A stretch of DNA of 15,659 bases from CAZAFM01 sp964484395 (GTDB lineage Bacteria > Campylobacterota > Campylobacteria > Campylobacterales > CAZAFM01). The stretch's first letter is position 1; the number at the start of each line of letters is the position of its first letter. Below are positions 8,183-14,568 of the stretch, one piece after another. The translations under genes and the position numbers were made by a program. The stretch spans positions 1 through 15,659 of the forward strand of contig CAZAFM010000060.1 in the NCBI GenBank assembly GCA_964484395.1, given 5' to 3'. Below the pieces are notes generated by a model, which ran no database searches, had not been told where the DNA came from, and saw only the letters and a list, made by a program, of their open reading frames with translations.

Positions 8183-8199
8183 TAGTATCAACTATACTA
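8183..8199. repeat. Small inverted repeat upstream of the ATPase gene
   Basis: TAGTAT and ATACTA (6 bp, 5-base spacer CAACT) lie in the 52-base gap between the EI24 and ATPase genes. On the minus strand the arms overlap two TATAGT sequences (8179-8184 and 8191-8196) that could serve as -10 boxes, so this may be an operator or promoter. It is short and AT-rich, and chance is possible. Confidence 0.3.
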
Positions 8200-8227
8200 C
8201 ACTAAAATTACACTCCTCTTTTTAGTG
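8200..8227 (-). repeat. Stem-loop overlapping the 3' end of the EI24 gene
   Basis: CACTAAAA and TTTTAGTG form a perfect 8-bp inverted repeat with a 12-base loop that contains the EI24 stop codon region. It is AT-rich and has no downstream U-tract on the minus strand, so it is at best a weak terminator or an mRNA-end structure between EI24 and the ATPase. Confidence 0.35.
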
Positions 8228-8909
8228 AAAAAAACAGATGTGCCACTGCTAAAAGCTGAGGTACTGCAGCAAAAAGATTTATGATAGGAATATATCCTAT
8301 AAGATATGTGACAAAGCTTACTATGTTGATTTTGTTTCTATGAAGATACAAAAACTCTTTATATTCACTCTTATTTAACATAGTACTCCCAACATCAAAA
8401 ACAATGTTTTTCTTATAAAACCAAAAAAATATCAAAATAGGCACCAAAAATCCAACTACTGGAATAAAGTATAAAGGAATAGCTAAAAGAAGCAGAAACA
8501 AAAAAAGTCCAAGTGTTTTTACAAAATAAACACTAACATCTACTAAAGAGCCAAATCCTTCTACCTCTATATCACTGTAATACTTTTTGTGTAGATAAGA
8601 TATAACAAATGGAGCGTAAAAGCCCGCAACTATAGCGTTTGTAGCAATAACTGCTATTAGAAAAAAAACAAATATCAAAAGATATATCAAAATAGACACT
8701 ACTATCTCAATTGCCTTGAGTAAATAGCCCTGCTCATCTGCTACGAGATAGCCTTCAAGTGGAGTGTAAAAAAGCTCATACATATATCCACCAAGTGCTA
8801 TAAATAGAGTTCCCCAGAGAAAAACAGATATAATAAGAGGCAAGACAGATAGAGCAAGCATCCTAAAAGTAAAAAAATCTTTTAGTGCTAAGGTCAAATA
8901 TCTGTTCAT
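8208..8909 (-). CDS. EI24/CysZ-like integral membrane protein
   Basis: 233-residue inner-membrane protein with an amphipathic N-terminus (LTLALKDFFTFRMLALSVLP) and four long hydrophobic regions at about 16-42, 66-105, 125-165 and 195-225, several long enough to be hairpins. This layout and the opening sequence match the EI24 domain family, which in bacteria includes the sulfate permease CysZ. A transport role for sulfate or another anion is suggested by family, not shown here. Its ATG overlaps the stop of the preceding DsrE-like gene (ATGA), so it is the last member of a translationally coupled unit starting with the TAXI/TRAP transporter. It could equally be an accessory to that transporter. 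Confidence 0.8.
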   Translation of the reverse strand: MNRYLTLALKDFFTFRMLALSVLPLIISVFLWGTLFIALGGYMYELFYTPLEGYLVADEQGYLLKAIEIVVSILIYLLIFVFFLIAVIATNAIVAGFYAPFVISYLHKKYYSDIEVEGFGSLVDVSVYFVKTLGLFLFLLLLAIPLYFIPVVGFLVPILIFFWFYKKNIVFDVGSTMLNKSEYKEFLYLHRNKINIVSFVTYLIGYIPIINLFAAVPQLLAVAHLFFSLKRGV

Positions 8910-9247
8910 AGAGTTATAACCTCTTGTGCATCATGTATGGTTTTACCCATAAGTGCAAATGATGCTTTTGTTCCAACCTTCAGTGCAGATTCAAGACCTA
9001 GATGCTCTAAAGAGTACTTACAAGTCATAATCTTCACGCCTCTAGTATTTGCCTTTTGAAGCTCCTCTATCAGATCTATATACTCCATCCTTACACTCAT
9101 ATTTGCAGCCTCATTTACAAACACAAAACACTCATTATCATTTGAGCTTTTTGCTATTTCAAGCAGAAGGTTTTTGAGGATTCTCTTTCCTATCTCACCA
9201 TCTCCACTTTGATTATCTCTTATCAAAAATACTTTTTTATAACTCAT
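8906..9247 (-). CDS. DsrE-fold protein resembling the C-terminal domain of YedF
   Basis: A 113-residue soluble cytoplasmic protein. It opens with a strand then a glycine turn (KKVFLIRDNQSGDGEIG), followed by an amphipathic helix (LKNLLLEIAKS), a second strand (ECFVFVNEAANM) and GVKIMTCKYSLEHLGLE. This order matches the DsrE-like half of YedF selenium/sulfur-metabolism proteins, but without the N-terminal TusA-like domain. In YedF the last segment usually reads CGTC; here the first cysteine is kept (Cys76 from the chosen start) and the second is Ser. The start is the ATG at 9247, with GGGAG 5 bases upstream; the in-frame GTG at 9259 overlaps that site. The ATG overlaps the stop of the FAH-family gene and the stop overlaps the next ATG. 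A role in sulfur or selenium relay is inferred; a purely structural or regulatory role is possible. Confidence 0.78.
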   Translation of the reverse strand: MSYKKVFLIRDNQSGDGEIGKRILKNLLLEIAKSSNDNECFVFVNEAANMSVRMEYIDLIEELQKANTRGVKIMTCKYSLEHLGLESALKVGTKASFALMGKTIHDAQEVITL

Positions 9248-9858
9248 ACTATCTCCCACTTTTTTGAAACTAGCTCTTTTTGACCTTCAAGTACTCTACC
9301 TTCAAGCACATCACCAAGTGCCACAGCACCAACCCCACTAGGAGTTCCACTCATAAGTATATCAAACTCCTCTATCTCAAAATACTTATAAACCTCATCA
9401 ATACAGCTAAATGGGTCAAAAATCATCTCCTTAACTCCACCTTTTTGAACTAATCTATCATTTTTATATAGTTCAAGTTCAAGTTCCTCAAGAGAGTAAA
9501 AGTCAACAAACTCACTAAAAACCGCACTATTCCTAAAAGCCTTTGCCTTCTCCCAAGGATGGGCGTTTTTTTTCATCCTCTCTTGCACACTAGCTGCCGT
9601 AAAGTCAATCCCAAATCCAACTGCTATAGGTCTCCTCTCTTTTAGTAAAAAAGAGAGTTCCCCTTCAAACCTCACATCTTCAAGAGGTATAAAAACTCTC
9701 TCTTCTTCACATATAGAGATATTCGGTTTCATAAAAACAACTGGCTCACTTGCTCTTTTGTTGTTTAACTCCTCAATATGCTCTACATAGTTCCTCCCTA
9801 TACAAAAAACTTTAGGAGGATTAAACTCTCTACTCCTATAAACAACCCTCTTTCTCAC
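9244..9858 (-). CDS. Fumarylacetoacetate hydrolase family protein, FAHD1-like
   Basis: Soluble metal-dependent enzyme of 204 residues, similar in length to FAHD1, whose known activities are hydrolysis of acylpyruvates and decarboxylation or tautomerisation of oxaloacetate. Seen: CIGRNYVEHIEEL at 19-31 with His27 and Glu30 in the positions of the FAHD1 catalytic dyad; EPVVFMKP at 38-45; metal ligands Glu65 and Glu67 in FEGE, and Asp85 in GIDFTA; Lys106 in EKAKAF; and GTPSGVGAVALGD at 171-183. The loop between Glu67 and Asp85 is about ten residues shorter than in FAHD1. The start is GTG at 9858, preceded by AAAGGAGG with a 4-base gap inside the TRAP permease gene, so the two reading frames overlap by 23 bp. 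The family is firm; the substrate is unknown, though coupling to a carboxylate transporter suggests a keto-acid. Confidence 0.9.
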   Translation of the reverse strand: MRKRVVYRSREFNPPKVFCIGRNYVEHIEELNNKRASEPVVFMKPNISICEEERVFIPLEDVRFEGELSFLLKERRPIAVGFGIDFTAASVQERMKKNAHPWEKAKAFRNSAVFSEFVDFYSLEELELELYKNDRLVQKGGVKEMIFDPFSCIDEVYKYFEIEEFDILMSGTPSGVGAVALGDVLEGRVLEGQKELVSKKWEIV

Positions 9859-11911
9859 AAAGCCTCCTTTTTTGTTTCATATAGATAAATAGAGTCAAAC
9901 CTAAAGCTATAGCATAAGATATATAGTGACTCTCATACAGCCCCACAAAGTTCGCACTCTCCCTAGGTAGCATAAACAAGAAGAAGATAGGAATAAGCAT
10001 AACTTGCTCAAAAATAGAACTTCTAGTAACAATATGGCGCTGGACAAAAGAAGCAAAAGCAAACAGACCTAAAGTAGCAGTAGCAAATATAATAACTATC
10101 TCCAGAGGAGAGTCTATCCATATCCAACTAGCGGGATTTGTAGGGTCACTTGAATCCACTCCTGAGATAAGCAAAAGTGTAGGGTTGAAGAAAAATATAA
10201 ACGGCAACACCGCAGTTCTCATATCATAAGCAAAGCCTTGCAGTCCAGTAGTTATAGGATTTGACTTAGCAATCCCGCTTCCAGCATAAGCAGCAATCCC
10301 AACAGGAGGTGTATCATCTGCAAGAATTCCGAAGTAAAATACAAATAGATGAGCAGCAATAGCAGGAAGCAAGTAGCCATTATCTAAAGAGAGTTGCATA
10401 ATAACTGGCGCAGTAAGAGATGCCATAACAATGTAGTTTGCAGTAGTAGGTAGTCCCATACCGAGTATAAGTGAGGTAATAGCCGTAAAAAGTAAGATAA
10501 GAAATATATTGTTCCCAGAGATAGTTTCAATAACTTCAATTAGCACTTGTCCAACCCCAGTTAGTGTAATAGAGCCAACAACTATCCCAGCAACAGCCGT
10601 TGCTAAGGCGATAGGAACCATACTCTTAGCGCCATTTACCATTCCAAAGAATATATCACTAAAGCCTTGGAGAACATCCTCTTTGCGAACCCTCTTTTTT
10701 TCAATCAATCTTTTAAAAGGGTGCTGAAGCACCATAAGCAACATCAAAAGCATAATAGCATTAAAAGCTGCAGATACAACAGACTCTTGTAAGACTATCA
10801 GAGTATAGAGTAGAAAAAACACAGGGATAATGTAGTGCATTCCAGTAAGAAGTGTTTTAAATCTTGGTGGAAGCTGACTTGGGTCTTCACCTCTTATCCC
10901 TAGCTTGCACGACTCTAGATGAACAATATAGAGTAGTGCAAAATATGATGCAAAAGCAGGTATAAAAGCTGCATATATTACATCCACATACCCAATACCC
11001 AAATATTCAGCCATAATAAAAGCAGCTGCCCCCATAATTGGAGGCATAAGCTGCCCATTTGTACTAGCTGCTACCTCAACAGCAGCAGCCTTCTCAGCAG
11101 GCATACCTACTTTTTTCATCAAAGGAATAGTAAATGTCCCAGTAGTTACGACATTTGCAGTTGATGAGCCTGATATCATACCAGTTAGCCCACTAGCAAC
11201 TACAGAGGCTTTAGCAGGACCACCTCTATATCTTCCTAAAAATGCATAAGATAGCCTGATAAAGTACTCCCCAGCTCCCGCCCTTTCAAGCATCGCTCCA
11301 AAAAGTACAAATAGAAAAACAAAGCTAGTACTAACCCCTAAAGGTACTCCAAAAATCCCATTTGTAGTTAGATATAGCTGACCTGATAACTTCTCAATAC
11401 TAGCTCCCCTATGAGCAATCATATCTGGCATATATGGTCCAAAATAATCATACGCTATAAACACAATTGCCACAATAGCAAGAGCAGGACCAATAACTCT
11501 TCTAGAAGCCTCAAGAAGAAGTATAGTTCCTACAACCGCTACTATAACATCTCGCGTAATATAAGCTCCAGGCCTATGTGCTAATCCTTGAAAATCTATA
11601 AAAAGATATAGAGCAGCTAATGTAGCAACAGCACCTATAAGAATGTCAAGATAAAAAAGAGAGATAGACCTAAAATAAGCTTTTAGTGGTGGGTATATCA
11701 AAAAAGTTAGAGCCATAGCAAACCCAAGATGAATAGATCTAGCAATTGTTGAGTTTGTAGGAGTATATGCAATATATAGCTGAAAAATAGACCAAGAAAA
11801 AGCGATAAGTGCAATAGTCCAATACTGCCAGTGTTGCTTACCAAAATCTCTCTGACCCTCTATCTCCTCAATCTTCTCTTCAGTAAACTCTACGCTTAAC
11901 TCTTTTGACAT
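9836..11911 (-). CDS. TRAP transporter permease, fused DctQ/DctM (4TM/12TM) type
   Basis: Inner-membrane permease of 691 residues that, with a TAXI periplasmic binding protein, takes up a carboxylate-like solute using an ion gradient. The N-terminal third (about residues 28-190) carries the small-subunit part and the rest is the large DctM-like subunit. Seen: GMISGSSTANVVTTGT at about 244-259, STNGQLMPPIMGAAAF at about 283-298, GMGLPTTANY at about 484-493 and ADDTPPVGIAAYAGSG at about 531-546. The repeated re-entrant-loop motifs are typical of TAXI-associated fused permeases. The start is the ATG at 11911 with AAGGAG 5 bases upstream; an in-frame GTG at 11917 overlaps the Shine-Dalgarno and is rejected. 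It follows its binding-protein gene after a 52-base gap containing a hairpin, and overlaps the downstream hydrolase gene. Confidence 0.95.
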   Translation of the reverse strand: MSKELSVEFTEEKIEEIEGQRDFGKQHWQYWTIALIAFSWSIFQLYIAYTPTNSTIARSIHLGFAMALTFLIYPPLKAYFRSISLFYLDILIGAVATLAALYLFIDFQGLAHRPGAYITRDVIVAVVGTILLLEASRRVIGPALAIVAIVFIAYDYFGPYMPDMIAHRGASIEKLSGQLYLTTNGIFGVPLGVSTSFVFLFVLFGAMLERAGAGEYFIRLSYAFLGRYRGGPAKASVVASGLTGMISGSSTANVVTTGTFTIPLMKKVGMPAEKAAAVEVAASTNGQLMPPIMGAAAFIMAEYLGIGYVDVIYAAFIPAFASYFALLYIVHLESCKLGIRGEDPSQLPPRFKTLLTGMHYIIPVFFLLYTLIVLQESVVSAAFNAIMLLMLLMVLQHPFKRLIEKKRVRKEDVLQGFSDIFFGMVNGAKSMVPIALATAVAGIVVGSITLTGVGQVLIEVIETISGNNIFLILLFTAITSLILGMGLPTTANYIVMASLTAPVIMQLSLDNGYLLPAIAAHLFVFYFGILADDTPPVGIAAYAGSGIAKSNPITTGLQGFAYDMRTAVLPFIFFFNPTLLLISGVDSSDPTNPASWIWIDSPLEIVIIFATATLGLFAFASFVQRHIVTRSSIFEQVMLIPIFFLFMLPRESANFVGLYESHYISYAIALGLTLFIYMKQKRRLCEKEGCL

Positions 11912-11927
11912 AACCACTCCTTACACA

Positions 11928-11947
11928 AAAGGGGCAAAAGCCCCTTT
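11928..11947 (-). other. Intercistronic GC-rich hairpin between the TAXI gene and the permease
   Basis: AAAGGGGC and GCCCCTTT form an 8-bp stem with a 4-base loop, 16 bases past the TAXI stop codon and 16 bases before the permease ATG. There is no U-tract after it on the minus strand, so it looks like an mRNA-protecting or attenuating structure rather than a full terminator. It would favour excess binding protein over permease. Confidence 0.6.
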
Positions 11948-11963
11948 GTAGATAGAAATTAAT

Positions 11964-12911
11964 CTATTTTATCAGTCCAATCTGCTTATAGTACTTTTTA
12001 GCACCATCATGCAAAGGTGCTGCTACACCTTCTAGCATAGACTCCTTTGTGACTGATTTGTAAGCTGGGTGCATATTTTTAAACTCATCAAAGTTGTTAA
12101 AGATAGCTTTAACTATGGTCTCAACTGCCTTATCACTCACATCAGTACTAGCTACAAGAACAGCCTTAACACCGATACTCTGCGTTGGCTCATCAACACC
12201 TTTATATAGACCTGCTGGAATAGTACCTTTGGCATAGTAAGGATGTTTTTTGATAATATCATCAGCTTTCTTGCCTGCTATGTCTATAAACTTAATAGGA
12301 GTAGAGTTTGAAGCATCTGTAAAGTTAGCCGTTGGATGCCCTACCATATAGAAGTAACCATCTATTTTGTCATCTTTAAGAGCCATAGGACACTCTTGGG
12401 CTTTTAGCACACCCCATAGAGCAAGGTCATCTTTTTTGATACCGTACTCATCAAATACGATAGTTGCAGTTGCTTCATTCCCACTACCTGGATTTCCGAC
12501 ATTTATCTTTTTACCCTTTACATCCATAAGCTTATTTATACCTGCATCTTTTCTAACAGCTAGGGTTAAAAGCTCAGGATATATAGCCATCACACTTCTT
12601 AGCTTCTTAATAGGCTTACCTTCAAACTTTCCGGTTCCATTGTAGCCTTGATAGACAACATCACTCTGAACCATACCAAAATCAAGCTCACCTGCTTTTA
12701 TGTTGTTTACATTGTAAACAGACCCACCAGTTGACTCAACACTACATCTAATACCTGTATCTTTTTTCATCTGATTAGCAAGCCTACATATAGCTCCACC
12801 TGTTGGATAGTATGTACCCGTAACACCACCAGTTCCTATAGTTACGAACTCAAGGGCAAAAGAGCTCATAAAAAGTCCACTAACACCAAGTGCAAGAAGT
12901 AACTTTTTCAT
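11964..12911 (-). CDS. TAXI-family TRAP transporter solute-binding protein
   Basis: Periplasmic substrate-binding protein of 315 residues, typical length for the TAXI family. Residues 1-19 are a Sec signal peptide with likely cleavage after SSFA. The mature N-terminus FVTIGTGGVTGTYYPTGGAI is the TAXI hallmark, and GNPGSGNEATA in the middle and the PYYAKGTIPAGLYKG segment near residue 235 are also typical. Two cysteines near residues 42 and 55 could form a disulfide. Substrates of the family include glutamate, 2-oxoglutarate and other small acids; which one is bound here is not evident. The open frame reaches 12956, but the ATG at 12911 has AGGAGG 4 bases upstream and begins the signal peptide, so it is the true start. 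It is the first gene of the unit ending with EI24. Confidence 0.95.
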   Translation of the reverse strand: MKKLLLALGVSGLFMSSFALEFVTIGTGGVTGTYYPTGGAICRLANQMKKDTGIRCSVESTGGSVYNVNNIKAGELDFGMVQSDVVYQGYNGTGKFEGKPIKKLRSVMAIYPELLTLAVRKDAGINKLMDVKGKKINVGNPGSGNEATATIVFDEYGIKKDDLALWGVLKAQECPMALKDDKIDGYFYMVGHPTANFTDASNSTPIKFIDIAGKKADDIIKKHPYYAKGTIPAGLYKGVDEPTQSIGVKAVLVASTDVSDKAVETIVKAIFNNFDEFKNMHPAYKSVTKESMLEGVAAPLHDGAKKYYKQIGLIK

Positions 12912-12915
12912 CAAT

Positions 12916-12921
12916 CCTCCT
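12916..12921 (-). promoter_or_regulatory. Ribosome-binding site fixing the TAXI protein start
   Basis: AGGAGG on the minus strand, 4 bases before the ATG at 12911. The alternative upstream start at 12956 would precede the candidate -10 box and would bury the signal peptide. Confidence 0.85.
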
Positions 12922-12944
12922 AAAAGTAAATTTAAAACAGATAA

Positions 12945-12950
12945 ATAATA
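12945..12950 (-). promoter_or_regulatory. Candidate extended -10 box for the TAXI/TRAP operon
   Basis: TGG-TATTAT on the minus strand, about 34 bases upstream of the ATG at 12911, with a T-rich upstream region and no clear -35 box. It would give a leader of about 27 bases and suggests that the transporter unit has its own promoter, separate from the SQR gene. Confidence 0.5.
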
Positions 12951-13002
12951 CCACAAATAAGTTTTAAACTTTCAGAAATAAGATTGATATTCTTGTATTT
13001 AC

Positions 13003-13074
13003 CCTAAAGCTAGAGATTCTTAGTCAAGTAGCAGTTTAGGTTATGTAAATATTGTAGTAAGTAGCACTTTAGGT
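13003..13074. repeat. Three spaced TTTAGG elements, two within 16-base direct repeats
   Basis: AAGTAGCAGTTTAGGT at 13026-13041 and AAGTAGCACTTTAGGT at 13059-13074 differ at one base and lie 33 bases apart. A third core in opposite orientation, CCTAAA at 13003-13008, lies about 32 bases further on. Spacing of about three helical turns upstream of the TAXI promoter suggests a binding array for an unknown regulator; a decayed short duplication is the alternative. This gap (12912-13086) holds no gene. Confidence 0.45.
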
Positions 13075-13102
13075 AAAAGAGGGGTCTTAAACTATCCCTC
13101 TT
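13075..13102 (-). terminator. Candidate terminator overlapping the SQR stop codon
   Basis: On the minus strand AAGAGGG pairs with CCCTCTT (7 bp, 12-base loop containing the TAA stop), and the distal arm runs into TTTT. It is moderately stable and short of U residues, so termination may be partial, leaving some read-through into the transporter unit. Confidence 0.45.
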
Positions 13103-14493
13103 AACATACCATGGTAGTATAGTGGCTCAAGTACATATACTTTCATTAACCACCATATATATCTCTGTTTTGCAGGTTCTAGGAATGGTATAGTTGGCAA
13201 AAGCTTACCATTATAACCAAACTCAGCTAGAAGCACTAGCCCATAATCTGTGAGCATAGGACAAGCTGTATATCCGTTGAATTTAGCCTGTGGAGCATTT
13301 CCTTGCATTACTGCCTTTAGATTTTCTACAACTATTGGTGCTTGCTTTCTAGCACTAGCTCCTGTTTTTCCTAATGGAATTCCCGCTACATCTCCTAGTA
13401 CAAATACATTTTCATATTTCAAATGTTGCAAAGTAAACTGATCAGCCATCGCCCAGCCACCTTCAGCTGCACTACCTCTATCCCATGCTAGAGGAGAGTT
13501 TGCTACCACATCTACCGCTCTCATAGGTGGTGTGACATGCAAAAAATCATATGGCATATCCACCATCTCTTTTCTACTTTTGCTAACCATAATAGTCTCT
13601 TCTAATATCTCATCATACTCTTCTACCTCTGTAGTTACAGTATGTTCAAAAGTAGCTATTTTATTAGACTTATCTATTGCTACTAGGTTATGACTTAGAT
13701 TCATATTCATATCACGATTTGTATAGATTCTCTTTAGCTCTGCATCAAAAGATGGGATAGAAAACATACTTCCACCAGCTGGACAAAATGTGATATTTGC
13801 CTTACCTCTAGTTCCATGTCGTCTAAGGTACGCATCACTCATCATATTTATCTTCTTAGGAGCACCACCGCATTTTATAGGGGTGGCAGGATGTGTAAAT
13901 ATCATATCTCCACCACTACCTTCAGAGAACGCCTCAAGCCCTTTGTAGCACTCAAGTGAACCTTCTAAATCAAATACAGAGTGAATTCCATCTTTTCCTA
14001 TATCAGAGTGGCTTAAACCATCTATCTTCTCCCATTCATATTTCATACCAGGAGTTAGGATAAGATAGTCATAAGTAAGCACCTGACCATCAGCAACTAT
14101 AGCTTGGTTACTATCTGGATTAAGCTCTACTACTATATCTTTTATCCACTTTACGCCATTTGGTATATAGTCTTTCTGTTTTGCCCAAGTGATATGGTCA
14201 TAACTATATACACCGCACCCTACAAGTGTCTGACCTGGCTGATATACATGCAGGTCATTTGGGTCAACTATAGTAATACTAGCCCCATCAAGTTCACGGT
14301 TTAGCCTTGCGGCCATATCTATCCCTGCACTTCCTCCACCAACTATGAGTATATTAGCATTTGTACTAAGTGCTTTAGCTTCAGTTGCAGCACTAGCACT
14401 TGAGGCGCTTAGTGTCGCACCACCACTCATCAGCCCTAGTAACTTCATTGCATCTCTTCTTGAAAGTGTGCTTAAATCCTTTTTATCCAGCAT
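13087..14493 (-). CDS. sqr: Sulfide:quinone oxidoreductase, type II-like, with Tat signal
   Basis: FAD enzyme oxidising sulfide to sulfane sulfur and passing electrons to quinone at the membrane. At 468 residues it is slightly longer than mitochondrial SQOR. Seen: twin-arginine signal SRRDAMKLLGL at 11-21 ending in an Ala/Ser-rich stretch; FAD-binding ILIVGGGSAG at 48-57; HVYQPGQTLVGCG at 82-94; PIKCGGAPKK at 205-214 with Cys208 at the place of the redox cysteine 201 of human SQOR; HVTPPM at 319-324; TLQHLKYENVFVLGDVAG at 354-371; GYTACPMLTDYG at 407-418; and a C-terminal amphipathic, aromatic stretch for membrane contact. At the second human redox cysteine (379) this protein has Val369, while Cys93 is extra. 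An acidic insertion lies near 285-305. The start has GAGGAG 6 bases upstream and an extended -10 promoter. Flavocytochrome c sulfide dehydrogenase is the alternative, but the C-terminal half favours SQR. Confidence 0.88.
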   Translation of the reverse strand: MLDKKDLSTLSRRDAMKLLGLMSGGATLSASSASAATEAKALSTNANILIVGGGSAGIDMAARLNRELDGASITIVDPNDLHVYQPGQTLVGCGVYSYDHITWAKQKDYIPNGVKWIKDIVVELNPDSNQAIVADGQVLTYDYLILTPGMKYEWEKIDGLSHSDIGKDGIHSVFDLEGSLECYKGLEAFSEGSGGDMIFTHPATPIKCGGAPKKINMMSDAYLRRHGTRGKANITFCPAGGSMFSIPSFDAELKRIYTNRDMNMNLSHNLVAIDKSNKIATFEHTVTTEVEEYDEILEETIMVSKSRKEMVDMPYDFLHVTPPMRAVDVVANSPLAWDRGSAAEGGWAMADQFTLQHLKYENVFVLGDVAGIPLGKTGASARKQAPIVVENLKAVMQGNAPQAKFNGYTACPMLTDYGLVLLAEFGYNGKLLPTIPFLEPAKQRYIWWLMKVYVLEPLYYHGMLRGIV

Positions 14494-14528
14494 AGTAAAC
14501 TCCTCTTCTGGGTCTTGAACTTATGTTA

Positions 14529-14556
14529 ATTATATCATAAAGCTATCTTGTTGCAA
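14529..14556 (-). promoter_or_regulatory. Promoter of the SQR gene
   Basis: On the minus strand TGA-TATAAT (extended -10, hexamer at 14529-14534) is preceded 16 bases upstream by TTGCAA (14551-14556), a 4-of-6 match to the -35 consensus. The predicted leader is about 28 bases. It sits in the 75-base gap after dnaJ, in which no terminator is visible. Confidence 0.65.
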
Positions 14557-14568
14557 CTACAATCAAAC

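Noticed and set aside
7803..8225. Plus-strand frame opposite the ATPase 5' end
   Set aside because: Shadow of the conserved ATPase N-terminus; the other plus-strand frames within this gene were dropped for the same reason.
12912..12956. N-terminal extension of the TAXI protein
   Set aside because: It would start upstream of the -10 candidate, has no ribosome-binding site, and would displace the signal peptide.
13003..13074. A CRISPR array or mobile-element end
   Set aside because: Only two near-identical 16-base copies, with no further spaced repeats, no cas genes, no transposase and no target-site duplication.
13087..14493. Flavocytochrome c sulfide dehydrogenase flavoprotein
   Set aside because: The Tat signal and FAD site fit both, but PIKCGGAPKK, HVTPPM, GYTACP and the aromatic C-terminus follow SQR of the mitochondrial type, and no partner cytochrome gene is adjacent.
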